Below, in pieces: positions 7,160 through 16,400 of a stretch of DNA of 64,000 bases. The translations under genes were made by a program, and so were the position numbers. Source of the stretch: Streptomyces thermolilacinus SPC6 (lineage in GTDB: Bacteria; Actinomycetota; Actinomycetes; Streptomycetales; Streptomycetaceae). The first letter of the stretch is position 1; every line of letters begins with the position of its first letter. The notes beneath the pieces were generated by a model, which did no database searches, was not told where the DNA came from, and saw nothing but the letters and a program-made list of their open reading frames with translations. The stretch spans positions 1,429,144-1,493,143 of the forward strand of contig NZ_ASHX02000001.1 in NCBI RefSeq assembly GCF_000478605.2, written 5' to 3'.

Positions 7160-9277
7160 TCAGGCGTCGATGCGCGAGCGGTCCAGCGTCGCCGCGGAGC
7201 TGGTGATGAACTCCTTGCGCGGCGCCACGTCGTTGCCCATCAGCAGGTCGAAGACCTGCTCCGCCGCCTCCAGGTCGCCGATGTTGATCCGGCGCAGCGT
7301 GCGGTGGCGCGGGTCCATGGTGGTCTCCGCGAGCTGGTCGGCGTCCATCTCGCCGAGGCCCTTGTAGCGCTGGATGGAGTCCTTGTACCGGACGCCCTTG
7401 CGCTGGAACTCCAGCAGCGTCTGCCGCAGCTCGTTGTCCGAGTACGTGTACACGTACTTGTCCTGGCCCCGCTTCGGCTGGACCAGCTCGATGCGGTGCA
7501 GCGGCGGTACGGCGGCGAAGACGCGGCCCGCCTCGACCATGGGCCGCATGTACCGCTGGAACAGCGTGAGCAGCAGGCAGCGGATGTGCGCGCCGTCCAC
7601 ATCGGCGTCCACCAGCAGGACGATCTTGCCGTACCGGGCGGCGTCGAGGTCGAAGGTCCGGCCGGACCCGGCCCCTATGACCTGGATGATCGCGCCGCAC
7701 TCGGCGTTCTTCAGCATGTCCGAGACGGAGGACTTCTGGACGTTGAGGATCTTGCCCCGGATCGGCAGGAGCGCCTGGAACTCGCTGTTCCGGGCGAGCT
7801 TCGCCGTGCCGAGCGCGGAGTCGCCCTCGACGATGAACAGCTCGCTGCGCTCCACGTCGTCGCTGCGGCAGTCGGCGAGCTTGGCCGGCAGCGACGAGGT
7901 CTCCAGGGCGGTCTTGCGGCGCTGGGCCTCCTTGTGCTGGCGGGCCGCGATGCGCGTGCGGGCGGCGGCGACGGCCTTCTCCAGCACGGCGCGGGCCTGG
8001 GCCTTCGCGTCGCGCTTGGTGGAGGTCAGGAACGCCTTCAGCTCCTTGGCCACCACGTTGGCGACGATACGGTTCGCCGCCGAGGTGCCGAGAACCTCCT
8101 TGGTCTGGCCCTCGAACTGCGGCTCGGCCAGCCGGACGGTCACGACGGCGGTGAGGCCCTCCAGAGCGTCGTCCTTGACGATGTCGTCCTCGGCGACGCG
8201 CAGCAGCTTGGTGGCGCGCAGCACCTCGTTGACGGTCTTGGTGACGGCCCGCTCGAATCCGGTGACGTGCGTGCCGCCCTTGGGCGTGGCGATGATGTTG
8301 ACGAACGACCTGACCGTCGTGTCGTACCCCGTGCCCCAGCGCAGCGCCACGTCGACGCCGAGCTCGCGGGTGACCTCGGTCGGCGTCATGTGGCCGCGCT
8401 CGTCGAGGACGGGGACGGTCTCCTTGAAGGTGCCCTGCCCGGTGAGGCGGAGCACGTCGCAGACGGGCTTGTCGGTGGCGAGGAACTCGCAGAACTCGCT
8501 GATGCCGCCGTCGAAGCGGAAGATCTCCTGGCTCTTGCCGATGCCTTCCAGGTCGCGGTCGTCACGGACGACGATGGTCAGCCCGGGGACGAGGAACGCG
8601 GTCTGGCGGGCGCGCTGGTGCAGCGTCTCCAGGGTGAGCTTGGCGTCCTTGAGGAAGATCTGCTTGTCCGCCCAGTACCGCACGCGGGTGCCCGTGCGGG
8701 TCTTCGGGACGCGCTTGGTCCTGCGCAGGCCGTTGGCCGGTTCGAAGGGGGCGTCGGGGCCTTCCCCCGCGAAGACGCCGGGGACGCCGCGCCGGAAGCT
8801 GATGGCGTGCGTGTGGCCGTTGCGGTCGACCTCCACGTCGAGGCGGGCCGACAGCGCGTTCACCACGGAGGCGCCGACGCCGTGGAGGCCGCCGGACGCC
8901 GCGTAGGAGCCGCCACCGAACTTGCCGCCGGCGTGCAGCTTGGTCATGACGACCTCGACGCCGGACAGGCCGGTCTTGGGCTCGACGTCGACGGGGATGC
9001 CGCGGCCGTTGTCCCGGACCTCCACGGAGCCGTCGTCGTGGAGGACGACCTCGATGTGGTCGCCGTAGCCGCCGAGGGCCTCGTCGACGGAGTTGTCGAT
9101 GATCTCCCAGAGGCAGTGCATCAGGCCGCGGCTGTCGGTGGACCCGATGTACATGCCGGGACGCTTGCGAACCGCTTCGAGCCCCTCGAGTACGAGCAGG
9201 TGCCGCGCGGTGTAGTTGGAACCGTCACGGTCTGCGGTCAGCAGCGCACTGGACGGAACGGACGTCTCGGCGGTCAC
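7160..9277 (-). CDS. parE: DNA topoisomerase IV subunit B (ParE)
   Basis: ATPase subunit of topoisomerase IV, 705 residues; it pairs with ParC at the window start to separate replicated chromosomes. Visible in order: the GHKL ATPase domain (RKRPGMYIGSTD, EIIDNSVDEAL, DNGRGIPVD, GGLHGVGASVVNALS), the transducer domain, and the TOPRIM domain (FIVEGDSALG, LPIRGKILNVQK, LLVDADVDGAHI), ending with the conserved QRYKGLGEM and MDPRHRTLRRI. The GTG start at 9277 is supported by GCGAGGAGCG about 8 nt upstream and by homologue length; longer in-frame starts to 9577 are unlikely. Its position next to hrdB and its sequence (no GyrB-specific insertion) favour ParE over GyrB. A hairpin terminator follows. 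Confidence 0.93.
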   Translation of the reverse strand: MTAETSVPSSALLTADRDGSNYTARHLLVLEGLEAVRKRPGMYIGSTDSRGLMHCLWEIIDNSVDEALGGYGDHIEVVLHDDGSVEVRDNGRGIPVDVEPKTGLSGVEVVMTKLHAGGKFGGGSYAASGGLHGVGASVVNALSARLDVEVDRNGHTHAISFRRGVPGVFAGEGPDAPFEPANGLRRTKRVPKTRTGTRVRYWADKQIFLKDAKLTLETLHQRARQTAFLVPGLTIVVRDDRDLEGIGKSQEIFRFDGGISEFCEFLATDKPVCDVLRLTGQGTFKETVPVLDERGHMTPTEVTRELGVDVALRWGTGYDTTVRSFVNIIATPKGGTHVTGFERAVTKTVNEVLRATKLLRVAEDDIVKDDALEGLTAVVTVRLAEPQFEGQTKEVLGTSAANRIVANVVAKELKAFLTSTKRDAKAQARAVLEKAVAAARTRIAARQHKEAQRRKTALETSSLPAKLADCRSDDVERSELFIVEGDSALGTAKLARNSEFQALLPIRGKILNVQKSSVSDMLKNAECGAIIQVIGAGSGRTFDLDAARYGKIVLLVDADVDGAHIRCLLLTLFQRYMRPMVEAGRVFAAVPPLHRIELVQPKRGQDKYVYTYSDNELRQTLLEFQRKGVRYKDSIQRYKGLGEMDADQLAETTMDPRHRTLRRINIGDLEAAEQVFDLLMGNDVAPRKEFITSSAATLDRSRIDA

Positions 9278-9715
9278 GCGGTTCGCTCCTCGCTGAATTT
9301 GAGTTCTTGCCCACGAGGGTAAGGGGGTGGGCCTCTGTGCCCGTCCGAGCGTACAGAGGCCTGGTAGAGCGGTTGTCACGCCACCCTCGTGAAGGGTCAT
9401 GCTAGTCCAGCGTCGCATGTCTGTTCGATCACTCGGCCGGGTGACGTGGACATCACGTTCCCTTCCAGGCATGAACCATTTAGGCTCCGGGCACGTCCTC
9501 ATGAACAACCGGCAACCCAGCCGGGGGGACATACGACACAAGCAACGCGAAACCCGTAACGCACAGCGACACCGCAATACGGCTCATTCGCCGCCAACCG
9601 GCAACAGACAGCCCCTTGGAAAAAGTTTCGAGGAAAAGCCGCGAGCGGGAACGTTTTCGGCCTGGTTGGATGTTGACCCTGGTACGACAGCTCGTCGAGC
9701 TAGAGAAGAGGCGAC
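9278..9715. other. Divergent intergenic region between parE and the zinc-ribbon gene
   Basis: 438 bp with no credible gene. It must hold promoters for parE (leftward) and the small zinc-ribbon gene (rightward). A TTGACC at about 9673-9678 and a TAGGCT near 9480 are the only promoter-like hexamers I noticed, and neither has a convincing partner at the right spacing. No SOS or DnaA box was seen. Confidence 0.5.
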
Positions 9716-9946
9716 GTGACTACTGTTCTGACCCCCGCGAGCCCGCTGACGGCCGCCGACCGCTGCGATCGCTGCGGCGCCCAGGCATATCTGCGCGTCG
9801 TGCTGACCAGCGGTGGCGAACTGCTCTTCTGCGCCCACCACGGCCGCAAGTTCGAGCCGGAACTGAAGAAGATCGCCGCGGAGATACAGGATGAGACGGA
9901 CCGGCTCACCACCGTGCCGGCCGGAGCAGCCGACGAGGACCGCTGA
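9716..9946 (+). CDS. Small zinc-ribbon protein (DUF7455-like)
   Basis: 76-residue conserved actinobacterial protein. A single zinc-binding site is suggested by CDRC near residue 17 and CAHHGRKF near residue 39, a CxxC...CxxH pattern, followed by a charged helix (LKKIAAEIQDETDRL). GTG start with GAAGAGG upstream. It sits alone between parE and the serine protease and is followed by hairpins. The function is unknown; proteins of this type are usually annotated only as DUF7455, and the position beside hrdB is conserved in Streptomyces as far as I recall. Confidence 0.8.
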   Translation: MTTVLTPASPLTAADRCDRCGAQAYLRVVLTSGGELLFCAHHGRKFEPELKKIAAEIQDETDRLTTVPAGAADEDR

Positions 9947-9996
9947 CACGCGCATCCACGACGAGCGAGACCGGTCGGCGCGAAGGACCGGCCATC

Positions 9997-10034
9997 GGGC
10001 GGCCACCCCCGTCACCACGGGGGTACGGCCGCCC
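9997..10034 (+). terminator. Terminator hairpin after the zinc-ribbon gene
   Basis: Inverted repeat GGGCGGCC-ACCCCCGT / ACGGGGGT-AC-GGCCGCCC, a 16-bp stem with a 2-nt bulge and 4-nt loop, 50 bp after the stop codon. Confidence 0.65.
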
Positions 10035-10064
10035 GCCGCTTCCGTACCCGTAGCCGTACGACGG

Positions 10065-10100
10065 AGGGCGGCACCCCGTGTGACGGCGGGGTGCCGCCCT
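10065..10100 (-). terminator. Terminator hairpin after the serine protease gene
   Basis: Perfect 14-bp inverted repeat AGGGCGGCACCCCG / CGGGGTGCCGCCCT with an 8-nt loop, in the convergent spacer, about 120 bp beyond the protease stop. Together with the hairpin at 9997 it forms back-to-back terminators. Confidence 0.65.
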
Positions 10101-10218
10101 TCGCCGTACGCCCCCGGGAGCGCCGTACGCCCCTGAGAGGGCGGGCAGCCGCCGTCGGCCGACCGCACCAGGCGGGGGCCGGGCCCGCCCGGTGCGGCGG
10201 CGACGACGGTCCCGGTGA

Positions 10219-11049
10219 TCACGATCCGGGTAGCACCGCCGACGCGCGGGTGTAGACGCCGGGGCTCTCCGCCAGCCCACAGCCGCTGCCCCAGGACACA
10301 AGGCCGATGAGCTTGCCCCGCGCGATCAGCGGTCCGCCGCTGTCGCCCTGGCAGGCGTCCCGGCCGCCCTCCCGCGTCCCCGCGCACAGCATGGTCGCCG
10401 GGACGTACCGGGCCTGCCCCGGCGCCGCCGGGTAGGCGCGGGAGCAGTCCTGGTCGGGCAGGACGGAGACGTCGGCGGCGTTCAGCGTGTGCGCGTACGT
10501 CCCGAGGCCCGTCGTGTCGCCCCACCCGTACACGGTCGCGTCCGTGCCGGGCCGGTACGCGGGGTCGCCGGCGGGCGCCACCGGGATCACGTACCCGGAC
10601 GGCAGCGGCCGGGCCAGTGTCAGTACGGCGGCGTCCCCGGAGTTGGACTCGGCGTCGTACGCGGGGTTGATCCACATGTCCTTGACCGGGATCTCGTGCC
10701 CGCCGCCGCCGACGAGGTCGCTGCGCCCGGCGATGACCTTGAGATCCCGCAGCTCCTCCGCCCGTACGCCCAGCACGTCCTCCCGCAGGCAGTGCGCGGC
10801 GGTCGCCACCTTGGTCGGGGCGATGACGGCGCCCCCGCAGAACTGGCCCGCCCGCATACGCCCGAACCGGTCAACGCTGGAGAGCGCCACGACCCAGGGG
10901 GTGTCGGGCGCGTTGGCCGTCCGGCCGCCCACGACGCCGCTGTCGGCCGCCGCAGGTGTGGGCGTGACGAGTGACGCGACGGCCGCCGCGGCGGCCAGGG
11001 CCACCAGGGCCGCCCGCTTCCTGCTGATGGGATGACGCGTATCGCGCAT
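10219..11049 (-). CDS. Secreted trypsin-like serine protease (S1 family)
   Basis: Exported chymotrypsin-fold protease, 276 residues. A Sec-type signal peptide is clear (basic RHPISRKR, hydrophobic core, cut near TPAAADS), followed by the propeptide junction and the mature start VVGGRTA. The triad is His86 (TAAHC), Asp139 (GDAAVLTLA) and Ser237 (GDSGGP), with cysteines placed for the usual disulfides. An acidic residue at Asp231, six before the catalytic Ser, predicts trypsin-like Arg/Lys specificity. The protein stops at SAVLPGS, some residues short of the usual terminal WI helix, perhaps a slight truncation. ATG start with CAGGAGG. It is separated from hrdB by a strong terminator, so it is its own unit. 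Confidence 0.88.
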   Translation of the reverse strand: MRDTRHPISRKRAALVALAAAAAVASLVTPTPAAADSGVVGGRTANAPDTPWVVALSSVDRFGRMRAGQFCGGAVIAPTKVATAAHCLREDVLGVRAEELRDLKVIAGRSDLVGGGGHEIPVKDMWINPAYDAESNSGDAAVLTLARPLPSGYVIPVAPAGDPAYRPGTDATVYGWGDTTGLGTYAHTLNAADVSVLPDQDCSRAYPAAPGQARYVPATMLCAGTREGGRDACQGDSGGPLIARGKLIGLVSWGSGCGLAESPGVYTRASAVLPGS

Positions 11050-11124
11050 TCGGCCTCCTGACTCAGGGATGCATGTCGCTCACTCAGCGTCAGCCACATG
11101 GAGTCCGGCCGCACCCGCGCAACG

Positions 11125-11164
11125 CCGGAAGGCCCGGTTCCTTTTGCGGAACCGGGCCTTCCGG
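11125..11164 (-). terminator. Strong terminator hairpin downstream of hrdB
   Basis: Perfect 17-bp inverted repeat, arms 11125-11141 and 11148-11164 (CCGGAAGGCCCGGTTCC and its complement), loop TTTTGC. It lies 47 bp past the hrdB stop and upstream of the protease start. Confidence 0.8.
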
Positions 11165-11211
11165 GGTGTCGCCGACGGGCGAGCGTGTTCGAGCTTCGCT
11201 CAGTCGAGGGA

Positions 11212-12765
11212 TCAGTCGAGATAGTCGCGGAGGACCTGCGAACGCGACGGGTGACGCAGCTTCGACATGGTCTTGGACTCGATCTGGCGAATCCGCTCAC
11301 GGGTCACACCGTAGACCTTGCCGATCTCGTCGAGCGTCTTCGGCTGGCCGTCGGTGAGACCGAAGCGCATGGAGACGACGCCGGCCTCACGCTCGGAGAG
11401 CGTGTCGAGCACGGAGTGCAGCTGCTCCTGGAGGAGCGTGAAGCTCACCGCGTCGGCCGGGACGACCGCCTCGGAGTCCTCGATCAGGTCACCGAACTCG
11501 CTGTCGCCGTCCTCGCCGAGCGGGGTGTGCAGCGAGATCGGCTCACGGCCGTACTTCTGGACCTCGATGACCTTCTCGGGGGTCATGTCGAGCTCCTTGG
11601 CCAGCTCCTCCGGGGTGGGCTCGCGGCCCAGGTCCTGGAGCATCTGGCGCTGGACGCGCGCGAGCTTGTTGATGACCTCCACCATGTGCACCGGGATACG
11701 GATGGTGCGGGCCTGGTCGGCCATGGCGCGGGTGATCGCCTGGCGGATCCACCACGTGGCGTACGTGGAGAACTTGTAACCCTTGGTGTAGTCGAACTTC
11801 TCGACGGCGCGGATCAGACCGAGGTTGCCCTCCTGGATCAGATCCAGGAACAGCATGCCGCGGCCGGTGTAGCGCTTGGCCAGGGAGACCACGAGACGGA
11901 GGTTGGCCTCCAGCAGGTGGTTCTTGGCGCGGCGGCCGTCCTCGGCGATGATCTCCAGCTCGCGCTTGAGCTTCGGGGCCAGCTTGTCGGCGTTCGCCAG
12001 CTTGTCCTCGGCGAACAGGCCGGCCTCGATGCGCTTGGCGAGCTCGACCTCCTGCTCGGCGTTGAGCAGGGGGACCTTGCCGATCTGCTTCAGGTAGTCC
12101 TTGACCGGGTCGGCGGTGGCACCGGCGACGGCGACCTGCTGCGCCGGCGCGTCGTCCTCATCCTCGTCGGACAGGACGAAGCCCTTGGCCTCGCCTTCGG
12201 TCTCCTCTTCCTCGCCCTTGACCGCCGCGACGTCGTCGAGGAGCTCCTCGCCCTCGATGAGCTCGTCGGCGTCCTTCTTCGCGGTCGTCTTCTTGGCCGT
12301 GGTCTTCTTGGCCGCGGTCTTCTTCGCGGTCGTCTTCTTCGCCGCGGTCGTCTTCTTCGCCGCGGTCTTCTTGGCGGGGGTACCGGCCTCGTCGGCCGGG
12401 ACCTCCGCGCTCTGGGCCGCCGGGGCCGCCGAGGAGGACGCGGCCGTCTTCGCCGCGGTCGTCCTGGCGGTGACGGTCTTGGTGGCGGTGCGCTTTGCCG
12501 GGCTCTTCGCTGCGACGCTCTTGCGGGCGCGCTTCGGCGACTCCGCTGCACTGACCATCAGCGTCACACCCTCTTCCTCGAGGATCTGATTGAGGCTGCG
12601 CAGAACATTCTTCCACTGGGTTGGCGGAATCTGGTCAGCCTCGAAGGCCCGACGCACGTCATCGCCCGCGATCTGCCCATCAGCCTTTCCCCGCTCGATG
12701 AGCGCCATCACAGACTCGGACTCGGCGATCTCCGGCGGGAGCGTACGGGATGTGCTGGCCGACAC
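11212..12765 (-). CDS. hrdB: Principal RNA polymerase sigma factor HrdB
   Basis: Group 1 sigma-70 factor that directs RNA polymerase to housekeeping promoters, 517 residues. Region 1.1-like N-terminus ([22 protein letters not shown]), then the Ala/Lys/Thr-rich spacer with AAKKTTAKK repeats (residues ~125-165) typical of Streptomyces HrdB, an acidic segment ([14 protein letters not shown]), region 1.2 ([16 protein letters not shown]), region 2 ([34 protein letters not shown]), region 3 and region 4 ([20 protein letters not shown]) ending RDYLD. The GTG start (VSAST) has GAGAGG upstream; the reading frame remains open further upstream but homologues start here. A promoter candidate lies about 160 bp upstream. 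Confidence 0.97.
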   Translation of the reverse strand: MSASTSRTLPPEIAESESVMALIERGKADGQIAGDDVRRAFEADQIPPTQWKNVLRSLNQILEEEGVTLMVSAAESPKRARKSVAAKSPAKRTATKTVTARTTAAKTAASSSAAPAAQSAEVPADEAGTPAKKTAAKKTTAAKKTTAKKTAAKKTTAKKTTAKKDADELIEGEELLDDVAAVKGEEEETEGEAKGFVLSDEDEDDAPAQQVAVAGATADPVKDYLKQIGKVPLLNAEQEVELAKRIEAGLFAEDKLANADKLAPKLKRELEIIAEDGRRAKNHLLEANLRLVVSLAKRYTGRGMLFLDLIQEGNLGLIRAVEKFDYTKGYKFSTYATWWIRQAITRAMADQARTIRIPVHMVEVINKLARVQRQMLQDLGREPTPEELAKELDMTPEKVIEVQKYGREPISLHTPLGEDGDSEFGDLIEDSEAVVPADAVSFTLLQEQLHSVLDTLSEREAGVVSMRFGLTDGQPKTLDEIGKVYGVTRERIRQIESKTMSKLRHPSRSQVLRDYLD

Positions 12766-12929
12766 GAACAACCTCTCGGAACGATGGAAACGGCTTCCGG
12801 CCCCGCCCATGATCGGGCCGGAGCCGACGACCGTCGGCGGGGAATGAGCCGACGACGCGGGCTGAACCTCGGAGGTGCACAGCGCCATGCGCGGCGGCTG
12901 TATTCCCTCTTCGGCTGTCACCTCTTAGG

Positions 12930-12956
12930 TCATCGCCGTGCTTCGAGGAGCGTTAC
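12930..12956 (-). promoter_or_regulatory. ECF-like hrdB promoter
   Basis: Read leftward, GTAACG at 12956-12951, a 16-bp spacer and CGATGA at 12935-12930. This does not look like an HrdB promoter. It is close to the GTAACC/CGATGA pair I recall being reported for hrdB promoters driven by the ECF factor ShbA; that recollection should be checked. The 5' leader would be about 155-160 nt. Confidence 0.55.
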
Positions 12957-12960
12957 GCCC

Positions 12961-13293
12961 AATCCGCGTGGCCCGAGTCACACCTCGAAACGGAGAGAAC
13001 GGGGCATTGCGTGACCAATCAGCCGTTACGCGACGGTCTGGCCGTGCGGTGCCGTACCGCCACCGGGCCAACGCCGTGGACGCCGCCCGGGCACGCACGC
13101 GGGGTGCCGCCGGGGGCGCCGCTCGGACCGTGTCGCCGGACCCCGGGGACCGGGGCCGTCTCGGGTACCCCGCCCGGGCCGTGCGTCACCTGTCCGTGCG
13201 GCGCCCTGTACGCGGCGGCTCCCCGTCCCGTACGCCATGGATGCCCCGGTGCCGTACGACACCGTGCGCGCGGCCCGCGGTCACGGTCCGCGG
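12961..13293. other. Intergenic stretch between hrdB promoter and whiH
   Basis: 333 bp of GC-rich sequence. The frames that stay open here have no plausible protein. A CCGCGG...CCGCGG pairing (13275-13293) abuts the whiH stop and might act as its terminator, but it is weak. Further upstream hrdB promoter elements could be present; I see none with confidence. Confidence 0.4.
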
Positions 13294-14178
13294 TCAGTGC
13301 TCGCGCGGAGCGGGGACGACCCCCGCGTCGGGCTGCACGGTGAGGAGCTGCCGCATGGCGGCTTCGGCCGCGGGGCCGTCGTCGGCGGCGAGGGCCTCGA
13401 CGATGCGGGCGTGGTGGCCGAGGCAGGTCTCGCCGGGACGGTCGCAGCTGGTCGCCGGGGCGCCGGAGACCTGGAGCGCGGCCGAGACGATGCCGGAGAG
13501 GTGCTCCAGCATGCGGTTCCCGGCGAGCTGGATGAGGAGGGAGTGGAACTCGGTGTCGGCGCGGGAGAAGGTGAGGGCGTCGCCCTGGGCGAGGGCGTGT
13601 CCCATGATCTCGACCATGTCGGCGAGGCGCTGCTGGACGTCCGGGCGGCTGTGACCTGCGGCGAGGCGGGCGGCGAGCGGCTCGATGGTCCAGCGGAGGT
13701 CGGCGAGCTCGCGGCGCTGGGCGTCGCGCTGCGGCCCGAAGGCGCGCCATTCGATGATGTCGGGGTCCAGGAGGTTCCAGTCGCTGACCGGGCGGACCCG
13801 GGTGCCGACGTTGGGCCGGGCGCTGACCAGGCCCTTGGCCTCCAGCACGCGGAGGGACTCGCGCACGACGGTGCGGGAGACCTCGAAGCGCTGGCCGATC
13901 TCCTCGGGGACGAGCGGGCGGTCGGCGCCGAGGTCGCCGGAGACGATCATCTGGCCGAGCTGCTGGACGAGTTGGCCGTGGAGGCCGCGGCCCCGGTTGC
14001 CCGCCGAGCGGCGGCTCGCCCGACCCAACTCCGTTTCACCGGCGTCCCACGCGGGGGCTCCGACACGGTCGGCCGCGGGGGTCTCCCCGTAGCCGTAGCG
14101 GTCGAGACCGCCCGGGGCGGGAAGGCCGGCGTCGGTGGCGCGGGCGGCGGTCATCATGGTGTGCGCAAGGGTACTCAC
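13294..14178 (-). CDS. whiH: WhiH-type GntR/FadR-family sporulation regulator
   Basis: DNA-binding regulator of the FadR subgroup of GntR proteins, 294 residues, needed in Streptomyces for timely sporulation septation in aerial hyphae. An N-terminal ~80-residue variable leader is followed by the winged helix (LVQQLGQMIVSGDLG, PEEIGQRFEVSRTVVRESLRVL, KGLVSARPNVGTRV) and an all-helical FCD ligand domain that retains metal-site histidines (FHSLL, CLGHHARIVEAL). The identification rests on sequence type plus the position immediately upstream of hrdB, as in S. coelicolor. The GTG start (VSTLAHTMM) has AAAGGA upstream. The effector is unknown. Confidence 0.88.
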   Translation of the reverse strand: MSTLAHTMMTAARATDAGLPAPGGLDRYGYGETPAADRVGAPAWDAGETELGRASRRSAGNRGRGLHGQLVQQLGQMIVSGDLGADRPLVPEEIGQRFEVSRTVVRESLRVLEAKGLVSARPNVGTRVRPVSDWNLLDPDIIEWRAFGPQRDAQRRELADLRWTIEPLAARLAAGHSRPDVQQRLADMVEIMGHALAQGDALTFSRADTEFHSLLIQLAGNRMLEHLSGIVSAALQVSGAPATSCDRPGETCLGHHARIVEALAADDGPAAEAAMRQLLTVQPDAGVVPAPREH

Positions 14179-14270
14179 GCATCCTTTGTCGGCGCCGTTT
14201 CCAAACCTCTTGAGGTCTTTGGTGAAAAGCACACGAAAGGGTGATCGGCGCTCGCGCGGCAATTGACGCC

Positions 14271-14278
14271 TTATCGGA
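14271..14278 (-). promoter_or_regulatory. Possible sigma-WhiG-type -10 element upstream of whiH
   Basis: Read leftward the sequence is TCCGATAA, one base from the GCCGATAA -10 consensus of the WhiG/FliA class, about 95 bp upstream of the whiH start. whiH is known to depend on sigma WhiG in S. coelicolor. No good TAAA-like -35 lies 15-16 bp further upstream, so support is partial. Confidence 0.3.
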
Positions 14279-14347
14279 AGGAAGCGGGCAAATTCCAAGG
14301 ACTCGCGACCGATTGGCACGCAACGAGCATTTTTGATCGTCGATCGC

Positions 14348-16270
14348 TCACCAACGGGCGTCGCGGCGTAGCCCTGTGAGCAGAAACGCGCAGAGGAGGG
14401 CGGCCAGCGACAAGGCCAGTGCCGCGCCGACAGGTTGGGCGAGGACGCGCAGGGCCCCCTCGATCCAGCGGTCCGCCTCGTGGGGCCAGCGGGGCCAGGC
14501 CAGCTCGCGCAGCCGGGCGGGAAGTCCGGCGATGGTGCGGACGGCCGGGCCGAGGAGCGCTTCCTCGACCGCGGGCGCGATGACCACGGGTACGGCGAGG
14601 ACGGCGGCGATCCCGGCGGCGGCGGCCCGGAACACCCCGGCCGCCAGCAGCCCGGCCCAGGCGCAGCCGACCACGAGCGCGAGCCAACCGGCGCACAGCG
14701 TCGGCCAGTTCCCGGGTACGGGGATCAACGCGCCGCCGTAGACGAGCCGCAGCACCTCCAGATCCACGACGGCGACGGCGACGGCGAGCAGCAGCGCGAT
14801 GACGGCCGTGACGGCGAGCTTGGCCAGCAGCAGCCCGAGGCGGCGCGGCGCGGCGCCCAGGGACACGGGGAGCGCGGGGTGGCGGTACTCGTCGCCGAAC
14901 GAGAAGGCCCCGATGAGGCCGGCCCCGAGCGCGGCGGGCGGGAGTGGCAGCAGCTCCGGCCAGGCGGCGACGGCGACGGGCGTCGGGGTCCCGGCGGAAC
15001 GCCCCAGCAGGACGGCGAGCAGCGCGGAGCCCGCGACGGCACCGCCGAGCACGACGGCCGTGGAGGGCACGCCCATGAGACGCCGCAGCTCGTAGCGCAG
15101 TGGCCGCGACGGCCCCCGCCGCGCCCTGCGCCCACGCCACCGGGGGGCGCGGTGGGTGGGCCGGCCGAGGGCGGCGGGGCGGTGCGGGGTGGTGGGGTGG
15201 TTCGGAGGGGTGGGGTGGTGCGGGGTGGCGGGGTCGTCTGGGGTGGCGGGGGCGTGCGGGGCGGCCCGGTGGTCCGGGGTGGCGGGGCTGGTGGGCAGCG
15301 GGGCGGGAGCGGTGGTCGGAGGGGCGGAGGCCCGGTCGACGACTGGCGCCAGGGGTTCGGGGGCGGCCTCCTGGGGCCTGGGGTGCGGGGCCGCGTCGGG
15401 TGCGGGGCCAGTCTCCTCGGCCAGGCGGTGGAGGAGGATGCCGTGGCGGAACGCGGTCTCCCCCACCTCGGCGCAGTCGCTGCCGTACACGTACAGGCGG
15501 TTGCCGCGCTCGGTGACCGTCTCGACGGAGCGGCGGGCGGCGCGCGCCTCGCGGGTGAGCTGTGCGGCGAGGCGGGCGGCGTGCGGGGTGCGGACGGCGA
15601 CGCGGGGGCGAAGTCGCGTACGGGCGAAGTCGGCGGCGTCCTGGTCGGCGACGAGGCGTCCGGACCGGATCGCCACGACGTGGTCGGCGGTGCGGGCGGC
15701 CGTCTTGGTGTCGGAGGTCGCGTACAGCACGGTGCCGCCCTCGTCGGCGTGGGCGCGCAGCACCCCGTACAGCCAGGCCGCCTCGTGGCGCGAGAGCCCG
15801 GCGGCCGGTTCGTCGAGGATCAGTGTGTGCGGGTCGCCCAACAGGGCCACGGCGACGCCGAGTCGGCGGTCCATGCCTCGGGAGAGAGTGCCCAGGCGGT
15901 GGCCGGCGAGCGCTTCGAGGCCGACCGCGTCGATCAGGTCGTCGGCGCGGGAGGCCGGTACGCCCGCGGCGGCGCAGAGCATCCGGAGCTGGCCGCGCAC
16001 GGTGCGCGCGGGGTGACCGGGCACGTCACCGAGGAGCACGCCGACCTCGCGCATCGGGTGGGCGACGCGATGGAGGGGGCGGCCGCGGAAGTAGGTGATG
16101 CCACGGCCCTGTTCGAGGCCCAGCAAGAGACGCAGCGCGGTGGTCTTGCCCGCTCCGGCGGGGCCGAGGAGGGCGGTGACCTGTCCGGGCCTCGCATCGA
16201 AGGTGAGGTCGTCCACGGCGGGTGGGCGGTTCCGGCGCGGCGTGCTGGTGAGTCCGATTGCCTGGAGCAT
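14348..16270 (-). CDS. ABC transporter ATPase-permease fusion with Pro/His-rich linker
   Basis: Single polypeptide of 640 residues with an N-terminal ABC ATPase and a C-terminal permease, probably a half-size exporter acting as a dimer. Walker A GPAGAGKT is near residue 36 and Walker B TLILDEPAAGLS near 172. The signature is degenerate: LSRGM in place of LSGGQ. Residues ~285-395 form a low-complexity Pro/Thr/His/Ala linker (units such as ATPHHPTPPNHP), then the membrane part with about six helices (VVLGGAVAGSALLAVLL to LSLAALLCAFLLTGL). DNA under the linker (about 15150-15330) is strongly G-rich on the plus strand. ATG start with GAGAAG. It follows whiH's upstream region in the same orientation; no partner gene is adjacent. 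Substrate unknown. Confidence 0.8.
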   Translation of the reverse strand: MLQAIGLTSTPRRNRPPAVDDLTFDARPGQVTALLGPAGAGKTTALRLLLGLEQGRGITYFRGRPLHRVAHPMREVGVLLGDVPGHPARTVRGQLRMLCAAAGVPASRADDLIDAVGLEALAGHRLGTLSRGMDRRLGVAVALLGDPHTLILDEPAAGLSRHEAAWLYGVLRAHADEGGTVLYATSDTKTAARTADHVVAIRSGRLVADQDAADFARTRLRPRVAVRTPHAARLAAQLTREARAARRSVETVTERGNRLYVYGSDCAEVGETAFRHGILLHRLAEETGPAPDAAPHPRPQEAAPEPLAPVVDRASAPPTTAPAPLPTSPATPDHRAAPHAPATPDDPATPHHPTPPNHPTTPHRPAALGRPTHRAPRWRGRRARRGPSRPLRYELRRLMGVPSTAVVLGGAVAGSALLAVLLGRSAGTPTPVAVAAWPELLPLPPAALGAGLIGAFSFGDEYRHPALPVSLGAAPRRLGLLLAKLAVTAVIALLLAVAVAVVDLEVLRLVYGGALIPVPGNWPTLCAGWLALVVGCAWAGLLAAGVFRAAAAGIAAVLAVPVVIAPAVEEALLGPAVRTIAGLPARLRELAWPRWPHEADRWIEGALRVLAQPVGAALALSLAALLCAFLLTGLRRDARW

Positions 16271-16400
16271 CGCTTCTCTCGCGGTAGATGAGACCGCTCG
16301 GCGGCAGGGCGTACCGCAGCACGATAACCCGGCATTTCGGACTTTTTGCGCAGGTTGGGAGGCCGTGGGGCGCTGGATTCCCGGTGTCGCCCGCGGTTGC

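Noticed and set aside
12899..12907. GGGAAT on the minus strand considered as a sigma-R type hrdB promoter
   Set aside because: No GTT is found 18-19 bp downstream; the ECF-like pair at 12930-12956 is better.
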